Shown: one piece after another, positions 54,640 to 63,924 of the stretch | Numbering within the stretch: the first letter of the stretch is position 1 | Layout of the letters: each line of letters begins with the position of its first letter | From: Kordiimonas marina | GTDB lineage: Bacteria > Pseudomonadota > Alphaproteobacteria > Sphingomonadales > Kordiimonadaceae | DNA: 64,000 nucleotides | Direction: 5' to 3' | NCBI RefSeq assembly: GCF_023006325.1 | Contig: NZ_JAINDF010000005.1 | Location: 186,001-250,000 of the forward strand | The notes under the pieces: model-generated | Seen by the model: only the letters and a program-made list of their open reading frames with translations | What the model was told of the DNA's origin: nothing | Databases searched by the model: none | Translations under genes and position numbers: made by a program

Positions 54640-55055
54640 GACGCCAGCTTGTCCGGCAGCACGAAGCTTTTGCGCGCCCGGTCCGACGCCAGCGTTTCGC
54701 GGTGGTAGAGTGCTTCAAGCGGGGACGGGGTTCCGAGAAGGTCGGCATTCTCGGCCAGGAAGGCATCGAAGCTGGCCTCAGGGCGTGCCGTCTGGCGGTC
54801 GTGGATCAGCATCAGGTAAGCCCAGGTCACCGTCTCATGATATTTGCCTTCAGCGCCGAGTGCTGTGACCCAGCGTTTGAGGCCACGCGTAAAGCGGTTG
54901 ATGGCGTCGGCGAGCGGCATCCGCGTGATGTAAATCCAGCCAAGCCGCACATGGGCCTTATGGTCGAAGCCCTTCACATCCAGCCTGCCCGCCTCGAAGG
55001 CTGCAAGGAAATCATCGTCGGAAAGGTCTGCGGCAGCCAGCTTAGCGCTCGTCAT
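54636..55055 (-). CDS. Conserved hypothetical protein
   Basis: 139 residues, helical and soluble, rich in Leu, Ala and Arg, with a DHKAHVRLGWIYITRM block and WAYLMLIHDRQ in the middle. I recognise no family. It overlaps the 89-residue gene before it by 14 bases, suggesting coupled translation. Confidence 0.7.
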   Translation of the reverse strand: MTSAKLAAADLSDDDFLAAFEAGRLDVKGFDHKAHVRLGWIYITRMPLADAINRFTRGLKRWVTALGAEGKYHETVTWAYLMLIHDRQTARPEASFDAFLAENADLLGTPSPLEALYHRETLASDRARKSFVLPDKLAS

Positions 55056-55311
55056 CGTCTGCCTCCCTCAGCCGGTGGCTCGCGCGGGCGTCGAGGTCGA
55101 GCCCGTAAACGGCCTTGAGCGCGGCGATCTTGCCCAGCGTTTCTTCGCCGAAGGTCGGGCTTTTGCCTTCGAACGCGTGCAGGCAGATACCCTCGAGCAA
55201 GTCCCCCAGCGAGATGTCCAGATATTCGGCGAGGCCTTTCAGCACCTTCACCAGTCGTTTCTCCATGCGCACGCCGGTCTGGACGCGCTCGATCCTGATT
55301 GTCTCAGCCAT
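55042..55311 (-). CDS. Conserved small protein, possibly DNA-binding
   Basis: 89 residues. The N-terminal IRIERVQTGVRMEKRLVKVLKGLAEYLDISLGDLLEGICLHAFEG looks like a basic strand plus two helices, as in ribbon-helix-helix proteins; this is a shape-based guess. AAGGAGA lies before the ATG. It overlaps the next gene, so the pair is one transcript. Confidence 0.65.
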   Translation of the reverse strand: MAETIRIERVQTGVRMEKRLVKVLKGLAEYLDISLGDLLEGICLHAFEGKSPTFGEETLGKIAALKAVYGLDLDARASHRLREADDDER

Positions 55312-55401
55312 GGTGATCTCCTTATTTGTTACTTATGTACCATGGTAACACATAAAGCACAAGAGGACCGGGATGAGCTTATCCGTTGGGGCGGGTGGGG
55401 G

Positions 55402-55821
55402 TTAGAAGGTCAGCCAGTCGCCGCCTTCGCCCTCTTCGATGATCGGGGCGAGGCCACCGATCTCGATCGCGGGGCGGGTGATCAACGTGGCGGGATCGAT
55501 GTCATATTCGCGGATCGCGGTTTCGCAGGCGATGAAGCGGGCTTCCATGGCGGCGAGGCCATCGAGCAGCAGGGCGCTGTCGGCGATACCTTTTTCGTCG
55601 AGCATGGCGTCCATGGTGGCAAGCGGCATGGTGTTGCTGGCAATGATGCCGGTGCGGTTTTCCTCCGAGAGGAATTTGACCGCGCCCTTGGAGAAAAAGA
55701 AGGTAACCGGGCGGCCCATGGCGGCGGCGGTGGCACCGGTCATCAGCGCCATATGGATACGGTCGGCGATCGGGCTGATCACCATCAAAGTCATCGGGCG
55801 GCGGCGGGCGGCTTTGGCCAT
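55402..55821 (-). CDS. DsrE/DsrF-like protein
   Basis: About 139 residues. It has the Rossmann-like DsrE fold: PMTLMVISPIADRIHMALMTGATAAAMGRPVTFFFSKGAVKFL, then LDGLAAMEARFIACETAIREYDID. The lone Cys in FIACE may carry sulfur. The gene lies directly after moeB, and both concern sulfur transfer; a link to cofactor biosynthesis is inferred. The ATG at 55821 overlaps the end of moeB by a few bases; the frame extends upstream only within moeB. Confidence 0.78.
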   Translation of the reverse strand: MAKAARRRPMTLMVISPIADRIHMALMTGATAAAMGRPVTFFFSKGAVKFLSEENRTGIIASNTMPLATMDAMLDEKGIADSALLLDGLAAMEARFIACETAIREYDIDPATLITRPAIEIGGLAPIIEEGEGGDWLTF

Positions 55822-55826
55822 GGGGG

Positions 55827-56594
55827 TCAACTGTCCTTCCTGCTGCAGGTGATGCACGCCGGGTCGGCGGGCAGTTTGATCTTGCGGCTCGTGAATGTCA
55901 GCGCATCGATAAGAAGCATATGCCCGGCGAGGCTTTCACCCACGCCGGTGATTTCCTTGAGGATCTCGAGCGCCTGCATGGTGCCGACCATCCCGGCGAC
56001 CGCCCCCAGGATGCCGAAGTCCGAGCAGGTGCGCTGGTCATCCGGGGCCGGTTCCTCAGGCAGGAAGCAGCGGTAACAGGGCAGGTCATCCCCCGCGTGC
56101 GGCTTGAAGGTGGCAAGCTGGCCTTCATAGGGGCCGAGCGCGGCGGAGACCAGCGTTTTGCCGAGCGCCACGCAGGTATCGTTCACCAGATGCCGGGTTT
56201 TAAAATTGTCGGTGCCGTCGGCGATGATGTCATACTTGCTGATGATGTCGGCGGCATTGTCAGACGTCAGGCGCACCGTATGGGGCAGCACCATGACATC
56301 CGGGTTGAGCGCGCGGATTTTTTCCATGGCGCTCACCACCTTCGCGCGGCCGACATCCTTGGTGGTGTGGATCACCTGGCGCTGCAGGTTCGAAAGCTCG
56401 ACCACGTCATCATCGACGATGCCGATGGTGCCGACACCGGCGGCGGCAAGATACATCAGCACGGGCGCGCCCAGGCCCCCGGCGCCGATCACCAGTACCT
56501 TAGATTTCAGAAGCGCGATCTGCCCCGCGCCGCCTACGTCGCGGAGGATAATGTGGCGCGCATAGCGCTCAAGCTGCTCGTCGGTCAGGTCCAT
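55827..56594 (-). CDS. moeB: Molybdopterin-synthase adenylyltransferase (MoeB/ThiF family)
   Basis: 255 residues of the E1-like family. The ATP-binding GAGGLGAPVLMYLAAAGVG lies near residue 36, ELSNLQRQVIH near 65, TDNFKTRHLVND near 125, and the zinc Cys pairs in LPCYRCF and CITCSRK. It adenylates the C-terminal Gly of a sulfur-carrier protein (MoaD or ThiS). MoeB is the better match in length, but a ThiF-like or HesA-like role cannot be excluded. It is co-directional with the zinc-ribbon gene upstream and the DsrE gene downstream. Confidence 0.85.
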   Translation of the reverse strand: MDLTDEQLERYARHIILRDVGGAGQIALLKSKVLVIGAGGLGAPVLMYLAAAGVGTIGIVDDDVVELSNLQRQVIHTTKDVGRAKVVSAMEKIRALNPDVMVLPHTVRLTSDNAADIISKYDIIADGTDNFKTRHLVNDTCVALGKTLVSAALGPYEGQLATFKPHAGDDLPCYRCFLPEEPAPDDQRTCSDFGILGAVAGMVGTMQALEILKEITGVGESLAGHMLLIDALTFTSRKIKLPADPACITCSRKDS

Positions 56595-56694
56595 ATTTGT
56601 GCCATAGCACCCTTTCGAGCGGGGTTAAACACCCCGTTCCTATCTGGGCAAAAATAGCATCTATATGGAGCGCATTTCTGCGGACTGGGATGGA

Positions 56695-56901
56695 TCAGTT
56701 GCCGAAGAAGTCCAGGATATTGCCGAGCGTGCTGGTGGTGCCGCGGTAAAATTCGGTATAGCTGCACTGATCGCAGGTTACAGCGGTGAACTTGCGGTTC
56801 TGCACGTTGAAGAATTTGGTGAGCCCGGCACCGGTGGTGGTGATTTCATCGGCGTCATAATGGCGGCCCCCGCACTTGGGGCATTCCCAGCGTGTGCTCA
56901 T
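56695..56901 (-). CDS. Zinc-ribbon protein
   Basis: 68 residues with two CxxC pairs, CPKCGGRHYDADE and CDQCSYTEFYRG, forming a zinc ribbon. The rest of the protein (FFNVQNRKFTAVT, TLGNILDFFGN) is short. Such proteins occur widely in bacteria with no fixed role. GGAAAG precedes the ATG at 56901; a longer frame from 56964 lacks a good site. It sits between dut and moeB on the same strand. Confidence 0.8.
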   Translation of the reverse strand: MSTRWECPKCGGRHYDADEITTTGAGLTKFFNVQNRKFTAVTCDQCSYTEFYRGTTSTLGNILDFFGN

Positions 56902-56987
56902 GATCTTTCCTCGCGTCTTTATTATATATCGGTCAGATATATATGGGACCAGGCTTGGCCCCATACAAGACGCTGCGGACAGGTGCC

Positions 56988-57452
56988 TTAGTGCGTGCCG
57001 GTGGAGCCGAAGCCGCCGGTGCCGCGCGCGGTCTCGCCCAGGACGTCAACCTCGGCCCAGGTGCCCTGGGTCACTGGTGCGATGATCATCTGAGCCACGC
57101 GCATCCCGCGGGTGACGGTGAAGGGTTCGTTCGACAGGTTCACCAGGATCACCTTCACTTCGCCGCGATAGTCGGCATCGATGGTGCCGGGCGTGTTGAG
57201 GACGGTGACGCCGTTCTTGGCAGCAAGGCCGGAACGCGGGCGGACCTGCGCTTCAAAACCGGCGGGCAGGGCCATGGCGAGGCCGGTGGGCACCATCGCG
57301 CGGGCGAGCGGTGCCAGCGTGATCGGTTCGTCATCCCCAATGGCGGCATAGAGGTCCATGCCCGCGCTTTGCTCGGTCTCATACTTGGGCAGGGCCAAGT
57401 CTTTGCCGTGCGGCAGCTGGACCACTTCGATGACGGTTTTGGTGTCACGCAT
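56988..57452 (-). CDS. dut: dUTP diphosphatase
   Basis: 154 residues. It has all dUTPase motifs: [36 protein letters not shown], and the C-terminal GTGGFGSTG loop that closes over the substrate. It splits dUTP to dUMP and pyrophosphate, supplying dTMP precursor and keeping uracil out of DNA. It starts five bases after the coaBC stop. Confidence 0.96.
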   Translation of the reverse strand: MRDTKTVIEVVQLPHGKDLALPKYETEQSAGMDLYAAIGDDEPITLAPLARAMVPTGLAMALPAGFEAQVRPRSGLAAKNGVTVLNTPGTIDADYRGEVKVILVNLSNEPFTVTRGMRVAQMIIAPVTQGTWAEVDVLGETARGTGGFGSTGTH

Positions 57453-57457
57453 TACTC

Positions 57458-58660
57458 TTATCCTTTCAGGAGGTCGGCGATTTTGTCGGCCAGGCGAAGG
57501 GCGACATCGGTTTTGCTCATGGTCGGCCAGCTTTCCACGCCGGATGCGCTGACCAGATGCACTTGATTATGGTCGCCGCCCATGATGCCGGTTGTGGCCG
57601 ACACATCGTTGGCGACGATCAGGTCGCAGCCCTTGCGGGCGCGCTTTTCGCGGGCATAGTCGACCACATTCCGGGTTTCTGCGGCGAAGCCGACCACCAG
57701 CAACGGGCGGCCGTCCGTCATGGCGGAAAGGCCCGCCAGAATGTCCGGGTTTTCGGTCAGCTCAAGCGCGGGCATGCCGCCCTCGGTCTTTTTCATCTTC
57801 TCGGTGCCGCCGTTGGAGACCCGCCAGTCAGCAACCGCGGCAACACAGACGGCGGCGTCAGCAGGCAGGGATGCGTTCACGGCCGCTTCCATCTGCAGCG
57901 CGGTTTCGACATCGACGCGTTTCACGCCTGCCGGAGTGGCCTCAGCCGTTGGGCCAGCGACCAGTGTCACCTCAGCGCCAAGGGCCGCCAGCGCACCTGC
58001 GATCGCGAAGCCCTGTTTACCGGAGGAGCGGTTGGCGATATAGCGCACGGGGTCGATCGGTTCATGGGTCGGTCCTGCCGTCACCACCACGCGCTTGCCA
58101 GAAAGCGGCAGCGTCTGACCACCGAAAAACTCATCAACCGCGCCTACAATATCCATCACCTCGGCAAGGCGGCCGGGGCCGACTTCACCGCAAGCGAGCA
58201 TACCTTCGCCTGGGGCCACGAACCGGATGCCGTCCGCCTTCAGGGTTGCGATATTGCGCTGGGTGGCTTTGTGCGCCCACATCTGCGCGTTCATCGCGGG
58301 CGCGACCATCACCGGCTTGTCGGTGGCGAGAAGCACGGTGGAAGCCAGGTCATTGGCGATGCCGTTCGCCATCTTGGCCATCAGGTCCGCGGTCGCGGGG
58401 GCCACCACAATCAGGTCGGCGTCGCGGCTCAGGCGGATATGGCCCATCTCGGCCTCATCCTTCAATGAGAACAGGTCGGTATAGCAGGGGTTGCCCGTGA
58501 GGCTCGCGACCGAGAGCGGCGTGATGAACTGCTGGCCGCCATGGGTCAGCACACCGCGCACGTCCGCGCCGCGTTCCATCAGCCGTCGCGCGAGGTCGAG
58601 CGCCTTATAGGCCGCGACGCCGCCCGCGATAATCAGAAGTATGCGTTTGCCCTGAAGCAT
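57458..58660 (-). CDS. coaBC: Bifunctional phosphopantothenoylcysteine decarboxylase / synthetase
   Basis: 400 residues. The N-terminal CoaC domain has [35 protein letters not shown] and [10 protein letters not shown]. The CoaB domain begins near residue 190 with [31 protein letters not shown]. The enzyme makes 4'-phosphopantetheine from phosphopantothenate and cysteine in coenzyme A synthesis. It is directly followed by dut, as in many bacteria. Confidence 0.95.
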   Translation of the reverse strand: MLQGKRILLIIAGGVAAYKALDLARRLMERGADVRGVLTHGGQQFITPLSVASLTGNPCYTDLFSLKDEAEMGHIRLSRDADLIVVAPATADLMAKMANGIANDLASTVLLATDKPVMVAPAMNAQMWAHKATQRNIATLKADGIRFVAPGEGMLACGEVGPGRLAEVMDIVGAVDEFFGGQTLPLSGKRVVVTAGPTHEPIDPVRYIANRSSGKQGFAIAGALAALGAEVTLVAGPTAEATPAGVKRVDVETALQMEAAVNASLPADAAVCVAAVADWRVSNGGTEKMKKTEGGMPALELTENPDILAGLSAMTDGRPLLVVGFAAETRNVVDYAREKRARKGCDLIVANDVSATTGIMGGDHNQVHLVSASGVESWPTMSKTDVALRLADKIADLLKG

Positions 58661-58751
58661 GGGGTTTCCCGCCTTTCAAAGCTGCCTCGTCTTTGGGCCC
58701 TCAGATATAGTGGGCTTTGCCCGCTCCGGCAATCTTCGAGTGGGTTGAGGC

Positions 58752-60284
58752 TCAGAGGAACAGGATCTTGATGAGCGCGGCCCCGGCGATCAGCCCCAGC
58801 GTGAAGACCGCGAAGCCGCCACCCGTTTTCGCGGGGGGTGCCGTGAAAGGCTCGGCGGCGGGGGCAGACGCGCCCGTGTCGCTCAGCCATTCATCCAACC
58901 GGTACGGCAGGCGTTCCAGAAGCCTGGGCAGCATATGAACGGCATCCGCGAGGCGGGCCTCGATGCTCAGGTTATCCCGGATCCAGGCTTCGATCACCGG
59001 CTCGGAAATCTGCCACATGTTGCCCTTGGGGTTGAGATGCAGCGCCATGCCTTCAGCCATCACCATGGTGCGCTGCAGCAGCAACAGTTGCGGCTGGGTC
59101 TGCATGGAAAAGCGCTGGGTGGTGGCGAACAGCTGCGCCAGCAGTTTGCCCGCGGAAATCTCCTCGACCGGCAGGTCCATGATCGGGTCCGCGATCGACC
59201 TGAGCGCCTGCGCCAGCTCCTCGAGCGATTGACCCTTGGGCACATAGCCCGCGTCGAAATGCACCTGAGCGACCTTGATATAGTCGCGCTTGATGAAGCC
59301 ATAGAGGATTTCGGCGAGGAAACGGCGCTCATGCTTCGAAAGCCGCCCCATGATGCCGAAGTCGATGGCGCAGATGGTGCCGTCGGGCTCGACGATCAGG
59401 TTGCCCTGATGAAGGTCGGCATGGAAGAAGCCGTCCCGAAGCGCCTGCTTGAGGAACACCTGCACCACGCGTTCACCCAGGGCTTCCAGGTCATACCCGG
59501 CGCCCACCAGCGCATCCCGGTCGGCGAGGCGGATACCAGTGACCCATTCCAGCGTCAGCACGCGTTCGCCGGTACGGTCCCAATCGATTTTCGGTAGGCG
59601 GTATCCGGCTTCTGCACCCATATTGTCGGCAAGCTCGGCCGCGGCGGCGCCTTCAAGCCGCAGGTCCATTTCGTGCCGCACGGTTTCACGCACCTTGGCG
59701 ACAATCTGGGTCATGCGCAGGCGGCGGCCTTCCTGGGTGTGGCGTTCGGCGAGGCCCGCGAGCCAGTCAAACAGCGCGATGTCGCGCGCGAACCGGCGCT
59801 CGATGTCGGGCCTCAGAACCTTCACGGCGACGGTCCGGCCATCGGTTGTGACGGCCTTATGTACCTGCGCGATCGAGGCGGCGGCGACAGGCTCCTGGCC
59901 AAACTCGCTGAAATGATCTTCCAGTTTGCCGCCAAGCTCGGCTTCGATGGTGGCGCGGGCGCGCGTGAAGGGGAAAGGCGGCAGCTGGTCCTGCAGCGTG
60001 GTCAGCCCTTCGGCGAGCGGACGGCCCACAAGGTCAGGCCGGGTCGCCAGCGTCTGGCCGAGCTTGATATAAGCGGGGCCCATGGCGGCGAGCGCAAGGG
60101 CCAGCCGCTCGCCATCCTTTTCAGGCAGGCCGCGTTTGCGCGGAATGTAGAAAGTGGTGGCGCGGAGGAGCTTCGGTCCCCAGCTCGGCACCAGCTCGAT
60201 CAGCGCCAGCGCCCGGATGGCGCCAAAGCGGCGGAGCCCCGCGGCCAGCAGGAAAAGCTGCATCAGATGTCGAAGCATGCGCAC
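58752..60284 (-). CDS. ubiB: Ubiquinone biosynthesis kinase-like protein
   Basis: 510 residues of the ABC1/ADCK family. KLGQTLATRPDLVG (the KxGQ motif), AAASIAQVHKAV, VAVKVLRPDIE, and DLHQGNLIVEPDGTICAIDFGIMG are the atypical-kinase motifs. A C-terminal hydrophobic helix (FTLGLIAGAALIKILFL) anchors it to the membrane. It supports coenzyme Q assembly. It follows ubiE by 12 bases. Confidence 0.95.
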   Translation of the reverse strand: MRMLRHLMQLFLLAAGLRRFGAIRALALIELVPSWGPKLLRATTFYIPRKRGLPEKDGERLALALAAMGPAYIKLGQTLATRPDLVGRPLAEGLTTLQDQLPPFPFTRARATIEAELGGKLEDHFSEFGQEPVAAASIAQVHKAVTTDGRTVAVKVLRPDIERRFARDIALFDWLAGLAERHTQEGRRLRMTQIVAKVRETVRHEMDLRLEGAAAAELADNMGAEAGYRLPKIDWDRTGERVLTLEWVTGIRLADRDALVGAGYDLEALGERVVQVFLKQALRDGFFHADLHQGNLIVEPDGTICAIDFGIMGRLSKHERRFLAEILYGFIKRDYIKVAQVHFDAGYVPKGQSLEELAQALRSIADPIMDLPVEEISAGKLLAQLFATTQRFSMQTQPQLLLLQRTMVMAEGMALHLNPKGNMWQISEPVIEAWIRDNLSIEARLADAVHMLPRLLERLPYRLDEWLSDTGASAPAAEPFTAPPAKTGGGFAVFTLGLIAGAALIKILFL

Positions 60285-60296
60285 CGGTCGCGGCCC

Positions 60297-61094
60297 TTAA
60301 ATCCGGACGCCGGTATGAAGCGCCACAACGCCCGCCGACATGGTGCGGTAGCCGACGCGGCTGAAACCGGCGTCGCTGATCATGGCGGCGAACTTGTCCG
60401 GTACCGGGAAGCGGCGGATCGATTCGACCAGATACTGGTAGCTGTCTTCATCCTTGGTGATGATGCCGCCCATCTTGGGGATCACGTTGAAGCTGTAGCT
60501 GTCATAGGCCTTCTGGAGGATCGGCACGACGACCGGGCTGAACTCCAGGCACAGGAAACGGCCGCCGGGCTTCAATACCCGGTAGGCTTCTGCGAGCGCT
60601 TCATGGATACGGGTGACGTTCCGGATACCGAAGGCGATGGTGTAGGCATCCATCGAGCAATCTTCGAAGGGCAGTTTTTGCGCATCGCCACAAACGAATT
60701 CGGCACGGCCCGCGTAGCCCTGTTCCTCGGCGCGGTGTTTGCCGACCCGCAGCATCTCGGCATTGATGTCACAGACGGTGACTTCGCCGCCTTCGCTGGC
60801 ATCGAGGAAGCGGAAAGCGATATCGCCGGTGCCGCCGGCCACGTCCAGCAGCCTCATATTGGCGCGCGGGTTCAGGCTGTTGATCAGCGAATCCTTCCAC
60901 AGCCGGTGCACGCCCGCGCTCATGAAATCATTCATCACGTCATAGCGGTCGGCCACCGAGTTGAAGACGCCCCTGACCATGCTGGCCTTCTCAGACTCGG
61001 CCACGGTTTTGAAGCCAAAGTGCGTGGTGGAGCCGTCGGCAGCATTGGCGGCGGTTTTGGTGGTTTCGGTTTTGTCGCTTGACATCATGCTCAT
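60297..61094 (-). CDS. ubiE: Bifunctional demethylmenaquinone/ubiquinone methyltransferase
   Basis: About 265 residues. [88 protein letters not shown] and the C-terminal AVALHTG-like end are the UbiE signatures. It C-methylates the quinone ring using SAM. A low-complexity N-terminal tail ([17 protein letters not shown]) is unusual but harmless. The start is uncertain among ATG 61094, 61088 and 61085. It diverges from mutM across an 87-base gap, which must hold both promoters. Confidence 0.95.
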   Translation of the reverse strand: MSMMSSDKTETTKTAANAADGSTTHFGFKTVAESEKASMVRGVFNSVADRYDVMNDFMSAGVHRLWKDSLINSLNPRANMRLLDVAGGTGDIAFRFLDASEGGEVTVCDINAEMLRVGKHRAEEQGYAGRAEFVCGDAQKLPFEDCSMDAYTIAFGIRNVTRIHEALAEAYRVLKPGGRFLCLEFSPVVVPILQKAYDSYSFNVIPKMGGIITKDEDSYQYLVESIRRFPVPDKFAAMISDAGFSRVGYRTMSAGVVALHTGVRI

Positions 61095-61181
61095 ATGCCC
61101 TGTCAGTTTGGGCCGGACCATAGCCCAGCACGGAGGCGGACGCCAGCCTCCTTATCGCCTTTCAAAAAGGGACGCGACATT

Positions 61182-62018
61182 ATGCCCGAACTGCCCGAAG
61201 TTGAAACCGTCCGACGCGGCCTTTTGCCCGTGCTTGAGGGGGCGACGATCACCGAGGCGGTGGCGCGGGTTCCGAAGCTCAGGGTCGATATTCCGGCGGA
61301 TTTTTCTGCGCGGCTTATGGGTAACAAGGTCGAGCGGCTCACCCGCCGGTCCAAATATATCCTGGCCGAATGCGCGGACGGGCTTGTGGTCATCATCCAC
61401 CTCGGCATGTCCGGGCGGATGACCATCCAGGTGCCGGGGGCGGATATGCCCGCGCCCGAGAAGCATGATCATATCCTCCTGACGACCGACGCGGGCGCGC
61501 GTATTGTCTATAATGACGCCCGGCGCTTCGGCCTGTGGGTCTTCACCGACCGGGACAGTGTGCAGGACCATCCGCTCATTCGCGGCATCGGACCTGAACC
61601 GCTCGGGAACGAATTTAACGTCGATGTGTTGAACGCGGGCCTCACCGGCCGCAAGTCGCCCATCAAGGCGGCGCTTCTGGACCAGAAGCTGGTGGCGGGG
61701 CTTGGCAATATCTATGTGTGTGAAGCGCTCTGGCGCGCGCATATCCACCCGGAACGGCCCGCGCATACGGTCGCGGGCAAGGATGCCGACCGGCTGGTGC
61801 CGATCATCCGGGACGTGCTCTCGGAAGCGATCAAGGCTGGCGGCTCCACGCTCAAGGACTATGCCCAGGTCGACGGCGAGCTTGGTTATTTCCAGCATAG
61901 CTTCAAGGCCTATGGCCGCGAAGGAGAGCCCTGTCATACGCCGGGCTGTGATGGTATGGTCGAACGCATTGTGCAGTCGAATCGCTCCAGCTTCTTCTGT
62001 CCGAAATGCCAGCACTGA
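61182..62018 (+). CDS. mutM: Formamidopyrimidine-DNA glycosylase
   Basis: 278 residues starting with PELPEVETVRRGL (N-terminal Pro nucleophile). The middle part has VIIHLGMSGRM, YNDARRFGLWVF and DQKLVAGLGNIYVCEALW, and the C-terminus carries a zinc finger (EPCHTPGCDG ... FFCPKCQ). It excises 8-oxoguanine and formamidopyrimidines from DNA. The ATG at 61182 has AAAGGGACG upstream; the longer frame from 61095 is an artefact. Confidence 0.97.
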   Translation: MPELPEVETVRRGLLPVLEGATITEAVARVPKLRVDIPADFSARLMGNKVERLTRRSKYILAECADGLVVIIHLGMSGRMTIQVPGADMPAPEKHDHILLTTDAGARIVYNDARRFGLWVFTDRDSVQDHPLIRGIGPEPLGNEFNVDVLNAGLTGRKSPIKAALLDQKLVAGLGNIYVCEALWRAHIHPERPAHTVAGKDADRLVPIIRDVLSEAIKAGGSTLKDYAQVDGELGYFQHSFKAYGREGEPCHTPGCDGMVERIVQSNRSSFFCPKCQH

Positions 62019-62045
62019 GCTGATGTATGCAAAATTGAGGTTCCG

Positions 62046-62429
62046 ATGCGCTTTGCCCTTGTCCTTCTGATGGCTCTCTTTTCCTTCACCGCCTATTCTT
62101 ATGGAACGCACGCGGCGGATGATGGTGACAGCTTCCTTGAGGGCTTTCCCGATGTACCGCGGCTGGATGTGATTCGCGCGCTCGGGGGTGACCCCGTGGT
62201 GTTTGACACGCCTTCAGGCACGGTTGCGGAGGTCACGCTTCTTATCAGGGGAAGTGGTGATAACGCCTTGAAATTATATAAAGAATCTCTCACCCCCTTG
62301 GGCTGGAAGTGCCATTTGAGCCATGCGAAAATGCGCTGCGAGCGGGAAAACGACAGGATCGTCTTTACCGATCCTGCCCCTTCCAAAAATGACGGCCAGC
62401 TTGTGTTGAGGCTGGAGCCCAAGGACTGA
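62046..62429 (+). CDS. Secreted small protein, unknown function
   Basis: 127 residues. A signal peptide (MRFALVLLMALFSFTAYSYG) is followed by a compact domain with GDNALKLYKESLTPLGWKCHLSHAKMRCERENDRIVFTD, which resembles small periplasmic proteins with one disulfide (the two Cys). I recognise no family. It follows mutM by 27 bases, so it may be co-transcribed. Confidence 0.68.
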   Translation: MRFALVLLMALFSFTAYSYGTHAADDGDSFLEGFPDVPRLDVIRALGGDPVVFDTPSGTVAEVTLLIRGSGDNALKLYKESLTPLGWKCHLSHAKMRCERENDRIVFTDPAPSKNDGQLVLRLEPKD

Positions 62430-62575
62430 AGCTGCCCTGCCTTGCGCAGACTCAGGTGCGCCGACTCAGCGGAATCCCACACGTGTGCGCGCATGAAGAT
62501 AAAGTCCTTTTCAAATGGGCCAGAGCCCAGTAGGACTCACGATCTCAAAGTCGGACCCTAGGAAAAGGCTGATTT

Positions 62576-63352
62576 ATGACTTTTGAAACCATATTGCTCG
62601 ACAAGAACAACCGCGTCGGCTTGATCACGCTCAACCGGCCTGAGGCCCTGAACGCGCTCAATGCCATGCTTCTGGCCGAGCTTGGCGAAGCCCTTGTTGC
62701 GCTCGATGGCGACGATGAGGTTGGCACGATCGTTATCACCGGCAGCGAAAAGGCTTTCGCGGCTGGCGCCGATATCAAGGAAATGGCTGGGAAGTCGTTC
62801 GCCGACGTCCTCAAGGACGATATGTTCGCAGCCATCAACAATGTATTCGCCCGTGTCCGCAAACCGGTGATCGCTGCGGTCTCCGGCTATGCGCTTGGGG
62901 GCGGCTGTGAAATCGCCATGGCGTGTGATTTCATCGTTGCGGCGGAAAACGCCAAATTCGGCCAGCCGGAAATCAAGCTTGGCGTGATCCCGGGAATCGG
63001 CGGTTCGCAGCGCCTGACCCGTATTGTCGGCAAATCGAAAGCCATGGACATGATGCTCACGGGCCGCATGATGGATGCGCTCGAAGCCGAGCGTGCCGGG
63101 CTCGTCAGCCGTATCATGCCGACCGAGGACCTGCTCGACGGTGCGCTGGAGATTGCCGGTGTGATCGCGGGGCTTTCGATGCCGTCCGTGGCGCTGGCAA
63201 AAGAAGCGACCAACCGTGCGCTGGAGACCACACTGACTGAAGGGTTGTTGTTCGAACGCCGGGCGTTCCACTCGCTCTTCGCGACGGAAGACCAGAAAGA
63301 AGGCATGAATGCCTTCATCGAAAAGCGCCAGCCGCAGTTTAAAAACTGCTAA
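62576..63352 (+). CDS. Enoyl-CoA hydratase
   Basis: 258 residues of the crotonase family with both catalytic glutamates in place: [15 protein letters not shown] and [15 protein letters not shown]. Other motifs are [12 protein letters not shown] and [17 protein letters not shown]. It hydrates trans-2-enoyl-CoA in fatty-acid oxidation. Its place just before rpsT is common in alphaproteobacteria. Confidence 0.93.
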   Translation: MTFETILLDKNNRVGLITLNRPEALNALNAMLLAELGEALVALDGDDEVGTIVITGSEKAFAAGADIKEMAGKSFADVLKDDMFAAINNVFARVRKPVIAAVSGYALGGGCEIAMACDFIVAAENAKFGQPEIKLGVIPGIGGSQRLTRIVGKSKAMDMMLTGRMMDALEAERAGLVSRIMPTEDLLDGALEIAGVIAGLSMPSVALAKEATNRALETTLTEGLLFERRAFHSLFATEDQKEGMNAFIEKRQPQFKNC

Positions 63353-63397
63353 AGCGCATAAAAGGCGGGGTAAAGCGGGGTTTGTGGCCGTTTGGTA

Positions 63398-63426
63398 TTG
63401 ACGCATTCCCGTAGGCGGTATATAGA
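63398..63426 (+). promoter_or_regulatory. Likely rpsT promoter
   Basis: TTGACG (63398-63403), a 17-base spacer and TATAGA (63421-63426) form a near-consensus sigma-70 promoter. It lies 124 bases before the rpsT start, leaving a long 5' leader. Confidence 0.6.
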
Positions 63427-63549
63427 GCCGACCTCGAATTAAGTGGTTGCCGTGGCGGAAAGCCTTTCGGCGGCCGGAAACAGATGAAGATGTAAAGGGC
63501 AGGCGCCGGACGGAAATTTGGTAGCGCCGCTCGAAGAAGGTTGAGAAAC

Positions 63550-63813
63550 ATGGCAAATTCACCCCAGGCTGAAAAACGCATTCGTCGTAACGAGCGCCGC
63601 GCGGCTATCAACAAATCTCGCGTCAGCCGTATCCGCACCTTCGTGCGCAAGGTTGAAGAAGCAATTGCTTCCGGTGACAAGGCTGCTGCGAACGCTGCGC
63701 TGCAAGCTGCTCAGCCGGAAATCATGCGCGGTGCTTCCAAAGGCGTCCTGCACAAGAAGACGGCTTCGCGCAAAGTATCGCGTCTTGCTCAGCGCGTAAA
63801 AGCGCTCGCCTAA
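63550..63813 (+). CDS. rpsT: 30S ribosomal protein S20
   Basis: 87 residues. The N-terminal [30 protein letters not shown], the middle [46 protein letters not shown] and the lysine/arginine richness fit S20, which binds 16S rRNA. ATG 63550 is taken because the family begins MANS. The protein helps assemble the 30S subunit. Confidence 0.97.
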   Translation: MANSPQAEKRIRRNERRAAINKSRVSRIRTFVRKVEEAIASGDKAAANAALQAAQPEIMRGASKGVLHKKTASRKVSRLAQRVKALA

Positions 63814-63889
63814 GTCTGGCATCCGGGCCCCGGTTCGATCTGAATTCACCTGGGCCCGATTCGCACGTCTAGGGCGATCCAAAAACGAA

Positions 63890-63924
63890 AAGGCTGCACC
63901 TTCGGGCGCGGCCTTTGTCATTTT
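63890..63924 (+). terminator. Rho-independent terminator of rpsT
   Basis: An 11-base stem (AAGGCTGCACC / GGCGCGGCCTT, one mismatch and one G-T pair) with a TTCG tetraloop, followed by TGTCATTTT. Confidence 0.75.
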
